Positions 1-9,253 of a stretch of 64,000 nt of DNA are shown piece by piece. A model generated the notes under the pieces. The model was given only the letters and a program-made list of their open reading frames with translations, searched no databases and was not told the origin of the DNA. Both the position numbers and the translations under genes were made by a program. Within the stretch, counting starts at the first letter, position 1; each line of letters opens with the position of its first letter. Source of the stretch: a virus; IMG/VR virus record IMGVR_UViG_3300044981_000387, positions 1 to 64,000 of that record; one strand, written 5' to 3'.

Positions 1-93
1 AGAGTTCTCGAATTGCTTCAACCAATGATCTTCGCTAATATGTTCGTCAGTGTTTCTAGAAACTACTGACTGATGTCTATTATATTTGGACAT
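1..93 (-). CDS. unknown protein, N-terminal part only
   Basis: Partial gene running off the left edge of the window. Its first 31 codons are visible, starting MSKYNRHQSVVSRNTDEH. The product is polar and has no recognisable motif. Its ATG lies 7 bases downstream of the stop codon of the endonuclease gene at 101-988, so the two are probably co-transcribed. The function is unknown. Confidence 0.55.
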   Translation of the reverse strand, partial: MSKYNRHQSVVSRNTDEHISEDHWLKQFENS

Positions 94-100
94 TTAATAT

Positions 101-988
101 TTACCCTTGAAAATTATTTTCCCAAATATATACAATATTATAGCCAGCCTTCTGTAATGTTTCTTGACGCCTCATAGTATGATTATATAGGTCTCCAAAT
201 GTCTTTTTATTCATTTGATTATAATCAGATGAATTATAGATATCTGGATTGCCGTGCCAATAGTCCCCATAAAACTCATAAATAGTATTAGAGGCTAAAT
301 CGAAACCATCTACCTTAAATATCTTACCTGCAATGTGAATGGTTTTGTTTCGTTCTTTAATATTGAGAGAATCTAACCATTTAGTTTCCATTTTAGAAAT
401 ACTTGAAGTGCATTTAGAACATCCGTGTCCAGCTAAATGATTATCTGGAGTTTGATGAAACTCCCCATGAGTTGGACACATTATGATTACATATTGTTTA
501 ATAGTTTGATAATCAATTAAAGAATAATCATATTTATTATTGTGGATAAGCGAAGCCCTATCTGCAAAATCTTGCCACGATAACTTTTGAGCTTCAGCCA
601 TTTTTGCTGGACCACATTGAGGGCATCCGTGCCCTTCAAGGTGCTTATTGGGCGTTTGCTCGAAAATTGAATGATGAATATTACAAATTAATTTAACCTT
701 AGTGGAATTATTTTTATATTCCACCAACGAATAATCATAAACATTGCCATGAATACCTTGCGCTCTTTCCACAAATATTGGGGTATCTAATTTTTTGTTT
801 CTAGTGCAGGAGGGGCACCTATCTCCACGCATATGATTTTGTGCTATTTGTGTAAATATTCCATGAATTGGACATACAATACTCACCTTATTTTTAGTTC
901 CAGTGAAAATAGACGCTGAATAATCATAAAAATTATTATTAGCAATATTAGATCTTTGTATGAAATCTTCTTGACTTATTTTTTTCAT
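101..988 (-). CDS. EDxHD (Vsr-like) homing endonuclease with three zinc-type repeats
   Basis: A 295-aa protein. Residues about 5-200 hold three copies of a repeat of the form F..RA..IH.N.YDYS..EY, then V.I.C..HG.F.Q....H, then GHGCP.C. This zinc-binding DNA-recognition unit is typical of phage homing endonucleases. The C-terminal third has VDGFD, the core YEFYGDYWHGNP and a distal W-E segment, matching the Vsr-like EDxHD nuclease fold (I-Bth0305I type). It should cut DNA at a recognition site to spread its own gene. It ends two bases before the next downstream block and sits beside a second, shorter relative at 1979-2503. The family call is confident; the target site is unknown. Confidence 0.85.
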   Translation of the reverse strand: MKKISQEDFIQRSNIANNNFYDYSASIFTGTKNKVSIVCPIHGIFTQIAQNHMRGDRCPSCTRNKKLDTPIFVERAQGIHGNVYDYSLVEYKNNSTKVKLICNIHHSIFEQTPNKHLEGHGCPQCGPAKMAEAQKLSWQDFADRASLIHNNKYDYSLIDYQTIKQYVIIMCPTHGEFHQTPDNHLAGHGCSKCTSSISKMETKWLDSLNIKERNKTIHIAGKIFKVDGFDLASNTIYEFYGDYWHGNPDIYNSSDYNQMNKKTFGDLYNHTMRRQETLQKAGYNIVYIWENNFQG

Positions 989-989
989 A

Positions 990-1949
990 TCATGACTTGA
1001 ATTGTTGCATCAATTCCAAATTATCTTCAGAACCTGGATCAAAATCTTCGTTGGCAATTACTGAACGATCGTAAGGCATTGGGAAACCAAAATCAAAAAG
1101 CAGCTGCCTTAATTCAAACTGTTCACGATCAGATAGTTTCCATTGTTTAACTTGTCTATTATATAGATCAGATATATCGTGTCCTGCCGAAACTGCTCCG
1201 TTAATACATATTCTGGCGATACCAGAAATCAATAATGGAGCTACGATAACCACGCCTGATACTCCTAAAATCTTTTGAGCATCTTTAACGAAACCCTCTA
1301 CTTGTACTTCAGAAGACTTCTTTCGTTTCTTGTATGGTTTTTTGCTTTCTTTAATTTTTTCTAAACGATCTTGTAAACGAGCAATACCGTCTTCTACATC
1401 TGCACGAACTTTTTCAATCTTATTAGCATCTAACTCGCCGTCCAAATCCATTCTCATAGCTCTGGAAATTTCATTATCCAACTTTTCTAAATAAGCTTGA
1501 GCTCTTTCGCATCCAGCCGTATCTTTACCGCTGTGCTTGGGCACACTATCAATCTTTTCTTTGATCCAAGTTACGAAACCATGGGGACCTCTAGCAGACC
1601 AATCCCACTTTTCATTCTTAAGCTTCTTGGCATCATTAGCATCATCAGGTTTCTCGTCAGTATGAATGGGTTCATCCATCACCTCTAACATAGGCTCTGG
1701 ATCCTTGGTACCAGCGGGGGCACCTGGTAACTCTTCCACTACGATCTCTACATCTACTGGTTCGGTAACTTCTAAGGCAGGAGTACCGCGCATATCACCA
1801 GGAGCCTCGTGCATGTGTTTGGCACCCATATCATGAATATGACCAGCCATATCGCCCTCTCCCATAGGGAGGGACACTTCCAGTGGCATGAGCGCAGATG
1901 GATCTACCACTAATAATTGTTGATCTTGTGCTAGGGATTGTAATGACAT
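990..1949 (-). CDS. unknown protein with coiled coil and hydrophobic segment
   Basis: About 319 aa. The start is taken at the internal ATG (MSLQSLAQ) because AGAGGT lies just upstream of it, inside the longer frame that begins at 1967. The N-terminal third is acidic and rich in Pro, Glu, His and Met. The middle is a charged helical or coiled-coil stretch ending in a Lys-rich patch (KKPYKKRKK). Around residue 230 a hydrophobic segment (VVIVAPLLISGIA) could be membrane-associated or buried. It lies between two homing endonuclease genes. I do not recognise the family; a virion role is possible but unproven. Confidence 0.6.
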   Translation of the reverse strand: MSLQSLAQDQQLLVVDPSALMPLEVSLPMGEGDMAGHIHDMGAKHMHEAPGDMRGTPALEVTEPVDVEIVVEELPGAPAGTKDPEPMLEVMDEPIHTDEKPDDANDAKKLKNEKWDWSARGPHGFVTWIKEKIDSVPKHSGKDTAGCERAQAYLEKLDNEISRAMRMDLDGELDANKIEKVRADVEDGIARLQDRLEKIKESKKPYKKRKKSSEVQVEGFVKDAQKILGVSGVVIVAPLLISGIARICINGAVSAGHDISDLYNRQVKQWKLSDREQFELRQLLFDFGFPMPYDRSVIANEDFDPGSEDNLELMQQFKS

Positions 1950-1978
1950 TGATATACCTCTAAACATTAGATATGCTC

Positions 1979-2503
1979 TTATATGCCATAATAACCATGT
2001 TTAACCACATTCCATTCACTTTCCCATATAGAAACAACATGATATCCCGTTTTTATTAAGTCCCTTTCTTTTTCTATGGTTCTTGCGTAAAGTTCTCCAA
2101 AAGTCGTTTTAGTAATACAATTAATTTCTTTTGAATCATATTTGTTTGGATTTCCATGCCAAAAATCACCATTAAACTCATAAACTGTATTGGTGGTTGG
2201 ATCATAGGCATCTACTTTGTATTTTTTGTTGCCAATTTCTATTATCTTTTGTCTATATTTTTCTTCAATATTAAGATCATTTAACCATTGTGTTTCTGGT
2301 TTCGATATTGTATTTACGCATTTGGGACAACCACATTTATTAAATAAGTGTGCGTCTGCCGTTTGAAAAAATGGACCGTGCTTCTTACAAATAATTTTTA
2401 TCTTTATTTTATTATTTACATATTCCACTAATGAATAATCATATCGATTATCATGAACTAATTTGGCTTTAATAATAAAATTATTTCCATTATATTTTGT
2501 CAT
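1979..2503 (-). CDS. EDxHD (Vsr-like) homing endonuclease, short form
   Basis: A 174-aa protein with one N-terminal repeat (NRYDYSLVEY, then C..HG.F.QT...H, then CGCPKC) followed by the same nuclease domain as the 101-988 gene: KVDAYD, YEFNGDFWHGNP, and a terminal VSIWESEW. It is a compact relative with one DNA-recognition repeat instead of three. The start overlaps the end of the gene at 2490-2954 by 14 bases, so the endonuclease has been inserted without breaking its neighbour. Family assignment is confident; the cleavage site is unknown. Confidence 0.85.
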   Translation of the reverse strand: MTKYNGNNFIIKAKLVHDNRYDYSLVEYVNNKIKIKIICKKHGPFFQTADAHLFNKCGCPKCVNTISKPETQWLNDLNIEEKYRQKIIEIGNKKYKVDAYDPTTNTVYEFNGDFWHGNPNKYDSKEINCITKTTFGELYARTIEKERDLIKTGYHVVSIWESEWNVVKHGYYGI

Positions 2504-2954
2504 TCAAAACACCAACTGCATAAGGTGAAGTCGTGTCTTGTTCCAGATTCGGCTCATCAGAAATAATCAAACTTTTTATTTTGTGATTGTTAAAGGGTAA
2601 AATTATGGTTTCGCCGGGCTCCCTTCCGTTTAATGGGGTAGATATGAAACAAGAATACATTTTTCCGTTTTTATCTTTAGCGCGAATAGTTATGGTTATG
2701 TGCTCATCAGTAAGAGTATCAATGGCCTCTATGGTAGCTGCCAAATTTTGTAATTGTTTTTCTCGAATAGACATTACTTTTTCTTCGCCTTCAAAAGGGC
2801 GACGAGCCGCTATTTCTTCGGGAGAGTCCGCAATCGCATACCATCCCTTATGAGTTTGCCCCAAAAAATCTGGCAAATTATTCTTGTTCTTAAATGTTTG
2901 ATCATGATCATAAATCTGATAATAATAACAAGTTGGTATATATATTTTTTTCAT
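2490..2954 (-). CDS. unknown 154-aa protein
   Basis: The start is placed at ATG 2954 (MKKIYIPTCYYYQIYDHD). The reading frame also extends upstream to a TTG at 2972. The protein looks globular, with a Tyr-rich N-terminus, a central helix around IREKQLQNLAATIEAID and a beta-rich C-terminal half. No catalytic motif is recognised. It follows the small DNA-binding-like gene at 2965 closely and its 3' end overlaps the endonuclease at 1979. Confidence 0.6.
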   Translation of the reverse strand: MKKIYIPTCYYYQIYDHDQTFKNKNNLPDFLGQTHKGWYAIADSPEEIAARRPFEGEEKVMSIREKQLQNLAATIEAIDTLTDEHITITIRAKDKNGKMYSCFISTPLNGREPGETIILPFNNHKIKSLIISDEPNLEQDTTSPYAVGVLNDKI

Positions 2955-2964
2955 AACAATACTT

Positions 2965-3177
2965 TCATTCAATTATGGTGAAGACGATCCCATTATCAAC
3001 AACTATTTTGCATTTGGATATTTGAGGCGGCTTACTCATACTGTTTAATCCAATATTCAATAATTTTCTAGATAAGGCAGAAAAAGAAGTATATTCTTCA
3101 TCTGACATCTTTTGAGCTAATTTTTCGATTTTTTCAACCGTTTTCGAATCCATTCTCAATAATTTTTTGATTAGCAT
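2965..3177 (-). CDS. small ribbon-helix-helix-like protein
   Basis: 70 aa. The start is well supported: GGAGGT sits six bases before ATG 3177. Residues 9-50 (VEKIEKLAQKMSDEEYTSFS, then ALSRKLLNIGL) resemble the two helices of CopG/Arc ribbon-helix-helix DNA-binding proteins, although the beta strand is not obvious. It could be a small transcription repressor. The assignment is tentative. Confidence 0.5.
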   Translation of the reverse strand: MLIKKLLRMDSKTVEKIEKLAQKMSDEEYTSFSALSRKLLNIGLNSMSKPPQISKCKIVVDNGIVFTIIE

Positions 3178-3224
3178 CTTACCTCCGCCATACTTTGTAT
3201 ATACCTTTATGCCCAGAATTCAAA

Positions 3225-4310
3225 TTATATATTCCACTTATCCTCGTACATTTGACGCCCTGAGTCAGTAATGCCATAGTCAGGATTTTCTGTTTGGATG
3301 GTTTGATCAGCATCCTTAGCTTCTGGGTCTACCCCATCGGGTAAGCCATAAATCTCGGTCTCGGCGGGACGAAGAACATATTTTTCCTCTAATTTGTCCA
3401 AATGATCTTCATCCATTGGGGCATCGCTGTCTTTACCATAAGGGCGACCCACTGGCGCATCATCATTAGTTAAATCATGACCAAAATCCAAAGAAGAGGC
3501 TGGTTTACCATCTTGATCGGCATCCGGTAAATACTTATCCAAGAAGCCCCCTAATTGTGCAGAATAAGGATAAGACTCGAACTCTCCCTCATTTTCGGTG
3601 CCTGGCATAATACCATCCAACTCTGGATCTCCGGCTGGGCCTAACTTAATAGGCTTCTCATAATGACCAGAGTCTCCAGTGATGGGACCAGTTTTTATTT
3701 GGTCGTCGATAGGAAAATCTATATTATTAGAATCGTGTTTTTTGGGAGATTTAGGTTTTCCTTGATAGGGACTATTTTTCCAGTCATATATTTTAGTTCC
3801 ATGTTCTTTGGGTGGTAACATATGATCTGCATTATCATCTGCAAAGAAAGCGCCTGGACCATGATTATCTTCTTCTCTAAACTCTTCTACACTATCAACT
3901 TTGCCATCATTCATTTCTTGATATAAACCTTTACCTAAATCATAATTAGGTCCGGCAGTCTTAAGAAGCTTTACGAAAATAGCAGCACGAGCCTTAATAT
4001 CAGGGTTCTTTTTAGTTTTCTTGCCATTATCTAAAATCCATGAATCATCAGCTATATAGCGAGGCCTGAGTCTTGCCCTACGTGCTTCTAAAAACTCTTG
4101 GACTGATTTATAATTTTGCAGAGCGTGCCAACCCGCGCCGGGCCCCACATCTTCCATGCCAGGAATCGTATACAAATCGTAATTGCGATAAAAGGGCTCC
4201 ACAAAACGAGGCTGTACCGTGATAGCGGTGTCCGACTTGTATTTCTTTTTACCAGGAGTGGGTTCATTGACACCACCGCCTCCTTGATAATAGGCTTTTT
4301 TATTTTCCAT
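3225..4310 (-). CDS. unknown acidic low-complexity protein
   Basis: 361 aa, strongly acidic, rich in Asp, Gly and Pro. It starts with a Gly run (YYQGGGG). A central region carries repeated short charged blocks such as DDNADHMLPPKEHG and PDADQDGK. No domain is recognised. It overlaps the upstream nucleotidyltransferase gene by 11 bases. The composition suggests a largely disordered protein. It lies at the edge of the 3-11 kb block of unknown large proteins. Confidence 0.6.
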   Translation of the reverse strand: MENKKAYYQGGGGVNEPTPGKKKYKSDTAITVQPRFVEPFYRNYDLYTIPGMEDVGPGAGWHALQNYKSVQEFLEARRARLRPRYIADDSWILDNGKKTKKNPDIKARAAIFVKLLKTAGPNYDLGKGLYQEMNDGKVDSVEEFREEDNHGPGAFFADDNADHMLPPKEHGTKIYDWKNSPYQGKPKSPKKHDSNNIDFPIDDQIKTGPITGDSGHYEKPIKLGPAGDPELDGIMPGTENEGEFESYPYSAQLGGFLDKYLPDADQDGKPASSLDFGHDLTNDDAPVGRPYGKDSDAPMDEDHLDKLEEKYVLRPAETEIYGLPDGVDPEAKDADQTIQTENPDYGITDSGRQMYEDKWNI

Positions 4311-5058
4311 TTTTAACCTTTAGGTAATATGGATATACTTTTTCAGTAATAGGAATGTACTGCCACAAACCCATTTGAGTAATGAGCTGAGCTGCTTTGT
4401 TTGGGTCTTTGGTAAAAGCCTGATTTACTTTTTCCGTCATAGCCTTTTCAGTAGACAGCTTGGATGTTTGCGGATTAGCACGCACAAACTCTATGATCGC
4501 TGGATCTATCTCAAAACCTAGTTTGCAAGCGAGATATATGGATCTGATCACTCTATTTCGATTAGAAGTAAGGGTGACTTCGGGAGCCAAACAAGTTTTG
4601 ATAACCTTGTTTTTAATATCAATGAAACCGCGTTTGGTAGGATCTAATATTTGTTTGAGGTCGATAGTTAGCAATAAAGAATTACAAGTAAAGTCTCGAG
4701 AGAACATTTCTCGTTGCATATTGTTAGGTTTGTTCATACCCAATTTATCTAAGTAAGTATCAATGTTGGGTACAATAAAGTTGGAGGAAAAATCCATTTT
4801 GAGATTACCAATAAAAATAGTTGAATGTCCGTCCTCCATCGTTTTTCGAGTGAGATCATACTTTTTACGTAGTTCAATAGCAAGCTCTTGCGACAAGTAG
4901 TCTACTGTTTTATCACCGGTAGTAATATCAATATCGGCGACGTTATCCAAACGTCCCATAAACTTATCACGCGGCGTTCCCCCACATATGAAAGGAGGTG
5001 AAACCCCAATCTTTTGTTGAACTTCTCGCATTTGTTGAAGCAATTCTCGTAGTTTCAT
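4300..5058 (-). CDS. CCA-adding-type tRNA nucleotidyltransferase
   Basis: 252 aa. The N-terminus has the hallmarks of the class II tRNA nucleotidyltransferase/poly(A) polymerase family: ICGGTPRDKFMGR (the GGxxRD nucleotide-binding motif), then VADIDITTGD (metal-binding DxD). Further in, MFSRDFTCNSLLL matches the RDFTINA motif, followed by a helical region with RNRVIRSIYLACKLGFE. It is shorter than most cellular CCA-adding enzymes (about 400 aa), so the C-terminal tRNA-binding part is reduced. The likely role is repairing or completing tRNA 3' ends. Both tRNAs in this window already encode CCA, which favours repair. Confidence 0.8.
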   Translation of the reverse strand: MKLRELLQQMREVQQKIGVSPPFICGGTPRDKFMGRLDNVADIDITTGDKTVDYLSQELAIELRKKYDLTRKTMEDGHSTIFIGNLKMDFSSNFIVPNIDTYLDKLGMNKPNNMQREMFSRDFTCNSLLLTIDLKQILDPTKRGFIDIKNKVIKTCLAPEVTLTSNRNRVIRSIYLACKLGFEIDPAIIEFVRANPQTSKLSTEKAMTEKVNQAFTKDPNKAAQLITQMGLWQYIPITEKVYPYYLKVKNGK

Positions 5059-5071
5059 TCATTTGCTTCCA

Positions 5072-6913
5072 TCAAACTGCGGGACGAGGTAGTGGTGGAT
5101 TGGCGGGAGCCTGAGCTGGTGTCGTTCTTGGGGCGGCAGGAGGGGCACCTAAATCCTCTCCGATTTCTACTTGAGGAGACTCTTTACCGGCACCTCCTTG
5201 TAGTTCGGCGTTTTCTTGCTCTTTTCTCATTTTCTTACTAGCCCGTTCTTTGTCGTTTTGGTTTTGTAAGTTTTGAGCTACACCACCGGCACGATCTGGA
5301 GTAGTTTCCCCTTTAAGATCTACAGCTCTACCACTAATGGCTCCACGTAATCTAGAAATAATATCTTCTATACGAGTGGCTACATAGTTATTGGATTCCA
5401 AAGACTTGTTAATAGCTTCAGATAAGGTGGGGAAATAAGAAGCTAAACCAAGACTATCCAACATCATATCGACCAAAGCCAATTGACGAGGAATCTCACG
5501 AGTCTTAAAAATCTTAGAGATGTCTTCTAATTTGGCTACCGTATCAGCTACTGTTACGTTGGCTAAAGCTGAATCAATGATACGATCAAAATCTTTAGCG
5601 CCAGATGGGGCATCCGTCACACCAGCCTCATTAGCTGGAGGAGTATCATTTGTCACATCTTTCGGAGCTTGTGGTTCTAATGATTTAGGTTTGCGAGGAT
5701 TGGTGGTCATCGGAACATCTTCAACTGGTGGTGCCATTTGAGCTTCCGTCACCAATAATTGTTCGTCTTGTACTTCTAAAGAATCTTCTTCCACATTCAA
5801 TTCATCTTCCACGCCTTGCTGATCTTCTGGCACTGTTTTACCAGCTGTTTCAGTGCCCTCTAAAAACTCTGTGATACCTTTGGGAGCATCCTCTGGCATA
5901 GGAGAAGGCGGACCTTGAGCAATAGATCCATCAGGCATTTTAGCAGGAGATTTGGGATCTACTGGTTGCGTTTCACTAGCCCCGGTAGGAGGGCTACCTG
6001 GCGATTGTGGCATACCTGGTCCTACAGAAGGTAATCCACCCGGAGCGCCGGGATGTCCAGCCCCTGAAGGATCGTCTGGAGAAACTGCAGCAGGAATTGC
6101 GTTAATGGGTCCTTTAACACCTGTACCCAATGGCGGTGGGTTATTAGCTTGAGCTATAGAATATAAAACTTCTGCCGCTTTAACAAAACCATTACGACGT
6201 AGTACATTGCCTTCTCGTACAATCATATCTTCATATAAACGGGTAGAGGTGCTTAGTTTATTAACTAGCTGTACCTTCTTTTTAAGACTATAAATGGCCT
6301 CCATCAAATTTTCTAATTCGGGACCAGCAAACAATTGTCCTTCTGGTGAGCGCAATAGTTTTTCTGCAGAATCTAAACGACCAATAATTTTTTGTCGTTG
6401 CTTTTCAATAATGCGCTTACGTTCATCAGAACGTTCAGAATCCTCACGAACATTATCAACAGCATTGTGATCTACGGTTGGTTCGGTTGGTTTAGGAGCA
6501 TCAGGTTTAATTTGTAAAAAATACCCTGGCTGACCATTTTCATACCAAAGTTGTGCTGTTTTATATTTCAAGTGAGTACCCTCTTGATAAAATCGTAACC
6601 AATTCAAGAAATCAAAAGTCTCCATTAGGTTCCAACCATTAGTAGCTTGACGAACTGCATTAACACGGGTTGTTCCACCTTTTTCGGCGGCAAAAATCTT
6701 TCTAACGGTCTCTAACCATTTATTAAGATTATGCTGACCAGGAACATACATATACTGATCATAGTTTGGATAAGCCCTTTTATCATCCAAGGCGGTAGCA
6801 AACTTATCATAATTGATACCATGTTCTCCCAAAAACTGAATCAAGTCTTGGACTTTATTTTCCAAGTCTGTAGCTGATTTGTCTGGGAGTGCTGTTTGAA
6901 TGATAGTAGCCAT
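5072..6913 (-). CDS. unknown 613-aa protein with Pro/Gly-rich centre
   Basis: Three parts are visible. An N-terminal globular region (1-150) is rich in aromatics and contains WNLMETFDFLNWLRFYQEG. A charged helical region (150-260) ends KAAEVLYSIAQANNP. A long Pro/Gly/Ala-rich linker (about 260-440) precedes another helical domain (440-560) and a Pro-rich tail. No enzymatic motif is seen. The size and modular linker suit a virion or scaffold protein, which is inference only. It is separated by 1 base from the 253-aa gene upstream. Confidence 0.6.
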   Translation of the reverse strand: MATIIQTALPDKSATDLENKVQDLIQFLGEHGINYDKFATALDDKRAYPNYDQYMYVPGQHNLNKWLETVRKIFAAEKGGTTRVNAVRQATNGWNLMETFDFLNWLRFYQEGTHLKYKTAQLWYENGQPGYFLQIKPDAPKPTEPTVDHNAVDNVREDSERSDERKRIIEKQRQKIIGRLDSAEKLLRSPEGQLFAGPELENLMEAIYSLKKKVQLVNKLSTSTRLYEDMIVREGNVLRRNGFVKAAEVLYSIAQANNPPPLGTGVKGPINAIPAAVSPDDPSGAGHPGAPGGLPSVGPGMPQSPGSPPTGASETQPVDPKSPAKMPDGSIAQGPPSPMPEDAPKGITEFLEGTETAGKTVPEDQQGVEDELNVEEDSLEVQDEQLLVTEAQMAPPVEDVPMTTNPRKPKSLEPQAPKDVTNDTPPANEAGVTDAPSGAKDFDRIIDSALANVTVADTVAKLEDISKIFKTREIPRQLALVDMMLDSLGLASYFPTLSEAINKSLESNNYVATRIEDIISRLRGAISGRAVDLKGETTPDRAGGVAQNLQNQNDKERASKKMRKEQENAELQGGAGKESPQVEIGEDLGAPPAAPRTTPAQAPANPPLPRPAV

Positions 6914-6914
6914 A

Positions 6915-7676
6915 TTATTCGTTTAACTTTTTGTTGATAGTTTCATTGAGAATCTTGGCTTCGGCTAATCTTACCTCCGTATTAGGCATGACTTCCTTTT
7001 CTGGAGCTTTCAATTTGGCCAATTTTTCATAAAGACGCTCCATAAATAGCATGGAACTCTCTAAATCTAGTTCAGACAAGGTTTCTCGAATTGCTTCCTG
7101 AAATACCAGAATATGCTGATCCATAAATTGGATGGTCATGTTATTCTGAACAAATTGAGCCTCAGTAGGGCCCTCAGTGAATTTGTAGTATTTTTCTAGA
7201 ATCCCGCCCAGCACTTCGGCATACTCGATTAAAATACGATCTAACTTAGTATTAATATTGCGAGGGTCTTCCTGCACTTCATCGAAAACTTGACCAAAAC
7301 GTGTTTCGATGGCCACGCACAAATGAGCTATCATCTGGCGCACATCAATTTCCTTACCAGCTAATTCCAACATTTTACTACGATAAGCAGAGTTGTTCCT
7401 AACGGATAACTCTAACTGCTCTTCCGTAGTGCCGGCAACCACTGCACGTTTAGTTTTCGTAATATCTTCTTGAATTAAAGAATAGACATCTAAATAGTTG
7501 TCCTTAAAAGTCTTAACAGACTTTTCCGCAATAACGAACTTGGACTCACTAACATTGGTATACTTGCTAGCCAACCACTCATAAATATCTTTGGGAGGAA
7601 CATCTAAAACTAATTTGGCTATAATCTCGTCTTTATCGGGATGATCTAAAATTTTCTTGAGTGCATTCTTATTCAT
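6915..7676 (-). CDS. unknown helical protein with HTH-like N-terminus
   Basis: 253 aa, almost entirely helical. The first 50 residues (DEIIAKLVLDVPPKDIYEWL, then ASKY) resemble a helix-turn-helix that would bind DNA, as found in some small terminase subunits. The rest is amphipathic helices. Its place beside the large unknown proteins makes a packaging or structural role conceivable. No specific family is recognised. Confidence 0.55.
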   Translation of the reverse strand: MNKNALKKILDHPDKDEIIAKLVLDVPPKDIYEWLASKYTNVSESKFVIAEKSVKTFKDNYLDVYSLIQEDITKTKRAVVAGTTEEQLELSVRNNSAYRSKMLELAGKEIDVRQMIAHLCVAIETRFGQVFDEVQEDPRNINTKLDRILIEYAEVLGGILEKYYKFTEGPTEAQFVQNNMTIQFMDQHILVFQEAIRETLSELDLESSMLFMERLYEKLAKLKAPEKEVMPNTEVRLAEAKILNETINKKLNE

Positions 7677-7693
7677 TCTTACACTCCGAGTGT

Positions 7694-8410
7694 TTATCTA
7701 TTGGTTCCGAGTCTACCTTCTCTGGAATCAAATATAGTTTGGAAGGGAGCACTGAAAGAATTGCTGGTTTGTAGAGAGACATCACCTCCCGGTACCTTAT
7801 CACCGTTTTGCATCTCAAAACCGGTCTCAAAATTGTATGTCTTCTTATCCAACTCACATTGCCAAACGTGCTCACCCACACGAGAGATTTGGGCACCGGC
7901 ATGATCTGGACAATAACGAGTGCTCAAAGGAGCTTCTAAAATCTTGTATTGCTTAGTCAAATTACTTTTATCGATAGCCTTGAGAGAGTCATCGGTCTTA
8001 TCGATAGCGTGCAATTCCTTACGAGGCGCCTCATATTTCTTACGAAGTTCTTCAATACGATAGTCATCAGCAGCTTTCTTATCCGCCATAGCGCCAGGAG
8101 GGGCAGCAATAGTTAATAATAGCTCGTCAATAACAGAGGCTTGTTTTTTTAGTTGTGGATCACCAGAAGCATCAAAGGCACTAGCGATATTAGCCAATTC
8201 CTGAATGGACTCTGGGGTAATTGTAGAGGGCTCGGCTAGCTCTAGACCATCCACTTCATCGGCAGCTTTTTTCAATAGAGCAGCAGCAAGTACGCATGAC
8301 TCGGCAACAACCTTCATACAATCTTCATTTTCTTCGGCAAGCAATAAGGCTTCGTTAGTCGGGCTCTCCAACCAGGCAGCCATGGCATTTAACATTTCAG
8401 AAATTCTCAT
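7694..8410 (-). CDS. unknown protein with C-terminal zinc-like motif
   Basis: 238 aa. The start has CGGGAGAAACT immediately upstream. The N-terminal half is helical and Ala-rich (SCVLAAALLKKAADEVDGLE) and contains QASVIDELLLTIAAPPG. The C-terminal part has CPDHAG followed 17 residues on by a further Cys, a possible zinc or metal knuckle. The family is not recognised. It belongs to the 3-11 kb block of unknown proteins. Confidence 0.6.
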   Translation of the reverse strand: MRISEMLNAMAAWLESPTNEALLLAEENEDCMKVVAESCVLAAALLKKAADEVDGLELAEPSTITPESIQELANIASAFDASGDPQLKKQASVIDELLLTIAAPPGAMADKKAADDYRIEELRKKYEAPRKELHAIDKTDDSLKAIDKSNLTKQYKILEAPLSTRYCPDHAGAQISRVGEHVWQCELDKKTYNFETGFEMQNGDKVPGGDVSLQTSNSFSAPFQTIFDSREGRLGTNR

Positions 8411-8440
8411 AGTTTCTCCCGTATAATTAAGGATACCAAA

Positions 8441-9250
8441 TTATTCCTCTAACTTTTCCGGTTCCGGATTAATGGGTGGAAGTTCAGCTTGCTCCAAAAC
8501 AGGCATATTGGTTTGTCCTTGCTGATCTAATTTCTTTTTGATTTCTTGAGCTATGGCACTGACCTCAGATCCATCTGCGGGAGTGTGTCCCCTCTTAACC
8601 GCATTAATTAGGGTCGTCAATTTAGATTTAAGCTCTGGGTCTTCCAAAAACTTTCCAATCACATCCAGAGAATTAAGGCCATAACTCTGGAAAATGGGAG
8701 TAAATAATACAAAATTAACCAATTCTTGCTTAGTTAAATCTCCTCGTTGACGAGACACTTCTCCACTATGTACCGCTACATCTGGAACCACTACTTGTAG
8801 TTTGGTGGCTGCTTTTTGCAAAGTAGAAAAAGCTCGGGCCAAAAATCCTTCAAATGTGGTCAGATAATGCTTAACGGTACGATCAGGATGGCCTCGCAAA
8901 CTATCACGAATGGCTTGGCGGGCCTTTTTCTCGGGGTCTGTCTTAATCTGATGAGCTACCGTAATGATATCATTAAGACTCTTAATTATCTTAACAGGAG
9001 ATAAAGTATCTAAGTCTCGAACCAACTTGTCCATTTTGTAGGTTAGCTCTACGGTCAAAGGATCTCCCGTATCCGCTACATACTGAAGCATGGAGTTTTT
9101 AGCAGAACGAGAAAAATAATTGCGATAAGAATCCAAAATATCTCTCTTAACCTCTGCAATAAGACGATCTTCAGAGACAGGAACTATAGCAGCTTCGGAC
9201 TGAAACCCGTACTTCAGCGATAGGAGCTGGGCCAGTCTGGCTACTTTCAT
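8441..9250 (-). CDS. unknown 269-aa helical protein
   Basis: Predominantly helical and charged, with an acidic Pro-rich C-terminal tail (PPINPEPEKLEE). No motif is recognised. It is spaced 3 bases from the 573-aa gene upstream, so the two are probably translated from one message. A structural or assembly role is a guess from context. Confidence 0.6.
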   Translation of the reverse strand: MKVARLAQLLSLKYGFQSEAAIVPVSEDRLIAEVKRDILDSYRNYFSRSAKNSMLQYVADTGDPLTVELTYKMDKLVRDLDTLSPVKIIKSLNDIITVAHQIKTDPEKKARQAIRDSLRGHPDRTVKHYLTTFEGFLARAFSTLQKAATKLQVVVPDVAVHSGEVSRQRGDLTKQELVNFVLFTPIFQSYGLNSLDVIGKFLEDPELKSKLTTLINAVKRGHTPADGSEVSAIAQEIKKKLDQQGQTNMPVLEQAELPPINPEPEKLEE

Positions 9251-9253
9251 AAA

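Noticed and set aside
5952-6152. Plus-strand Gly/Pro-rich frame
   Set aside because: It mirrors the Pro/Gly-rich linker of the 613-aa gene on the other strand; its composition is a shadow effect.
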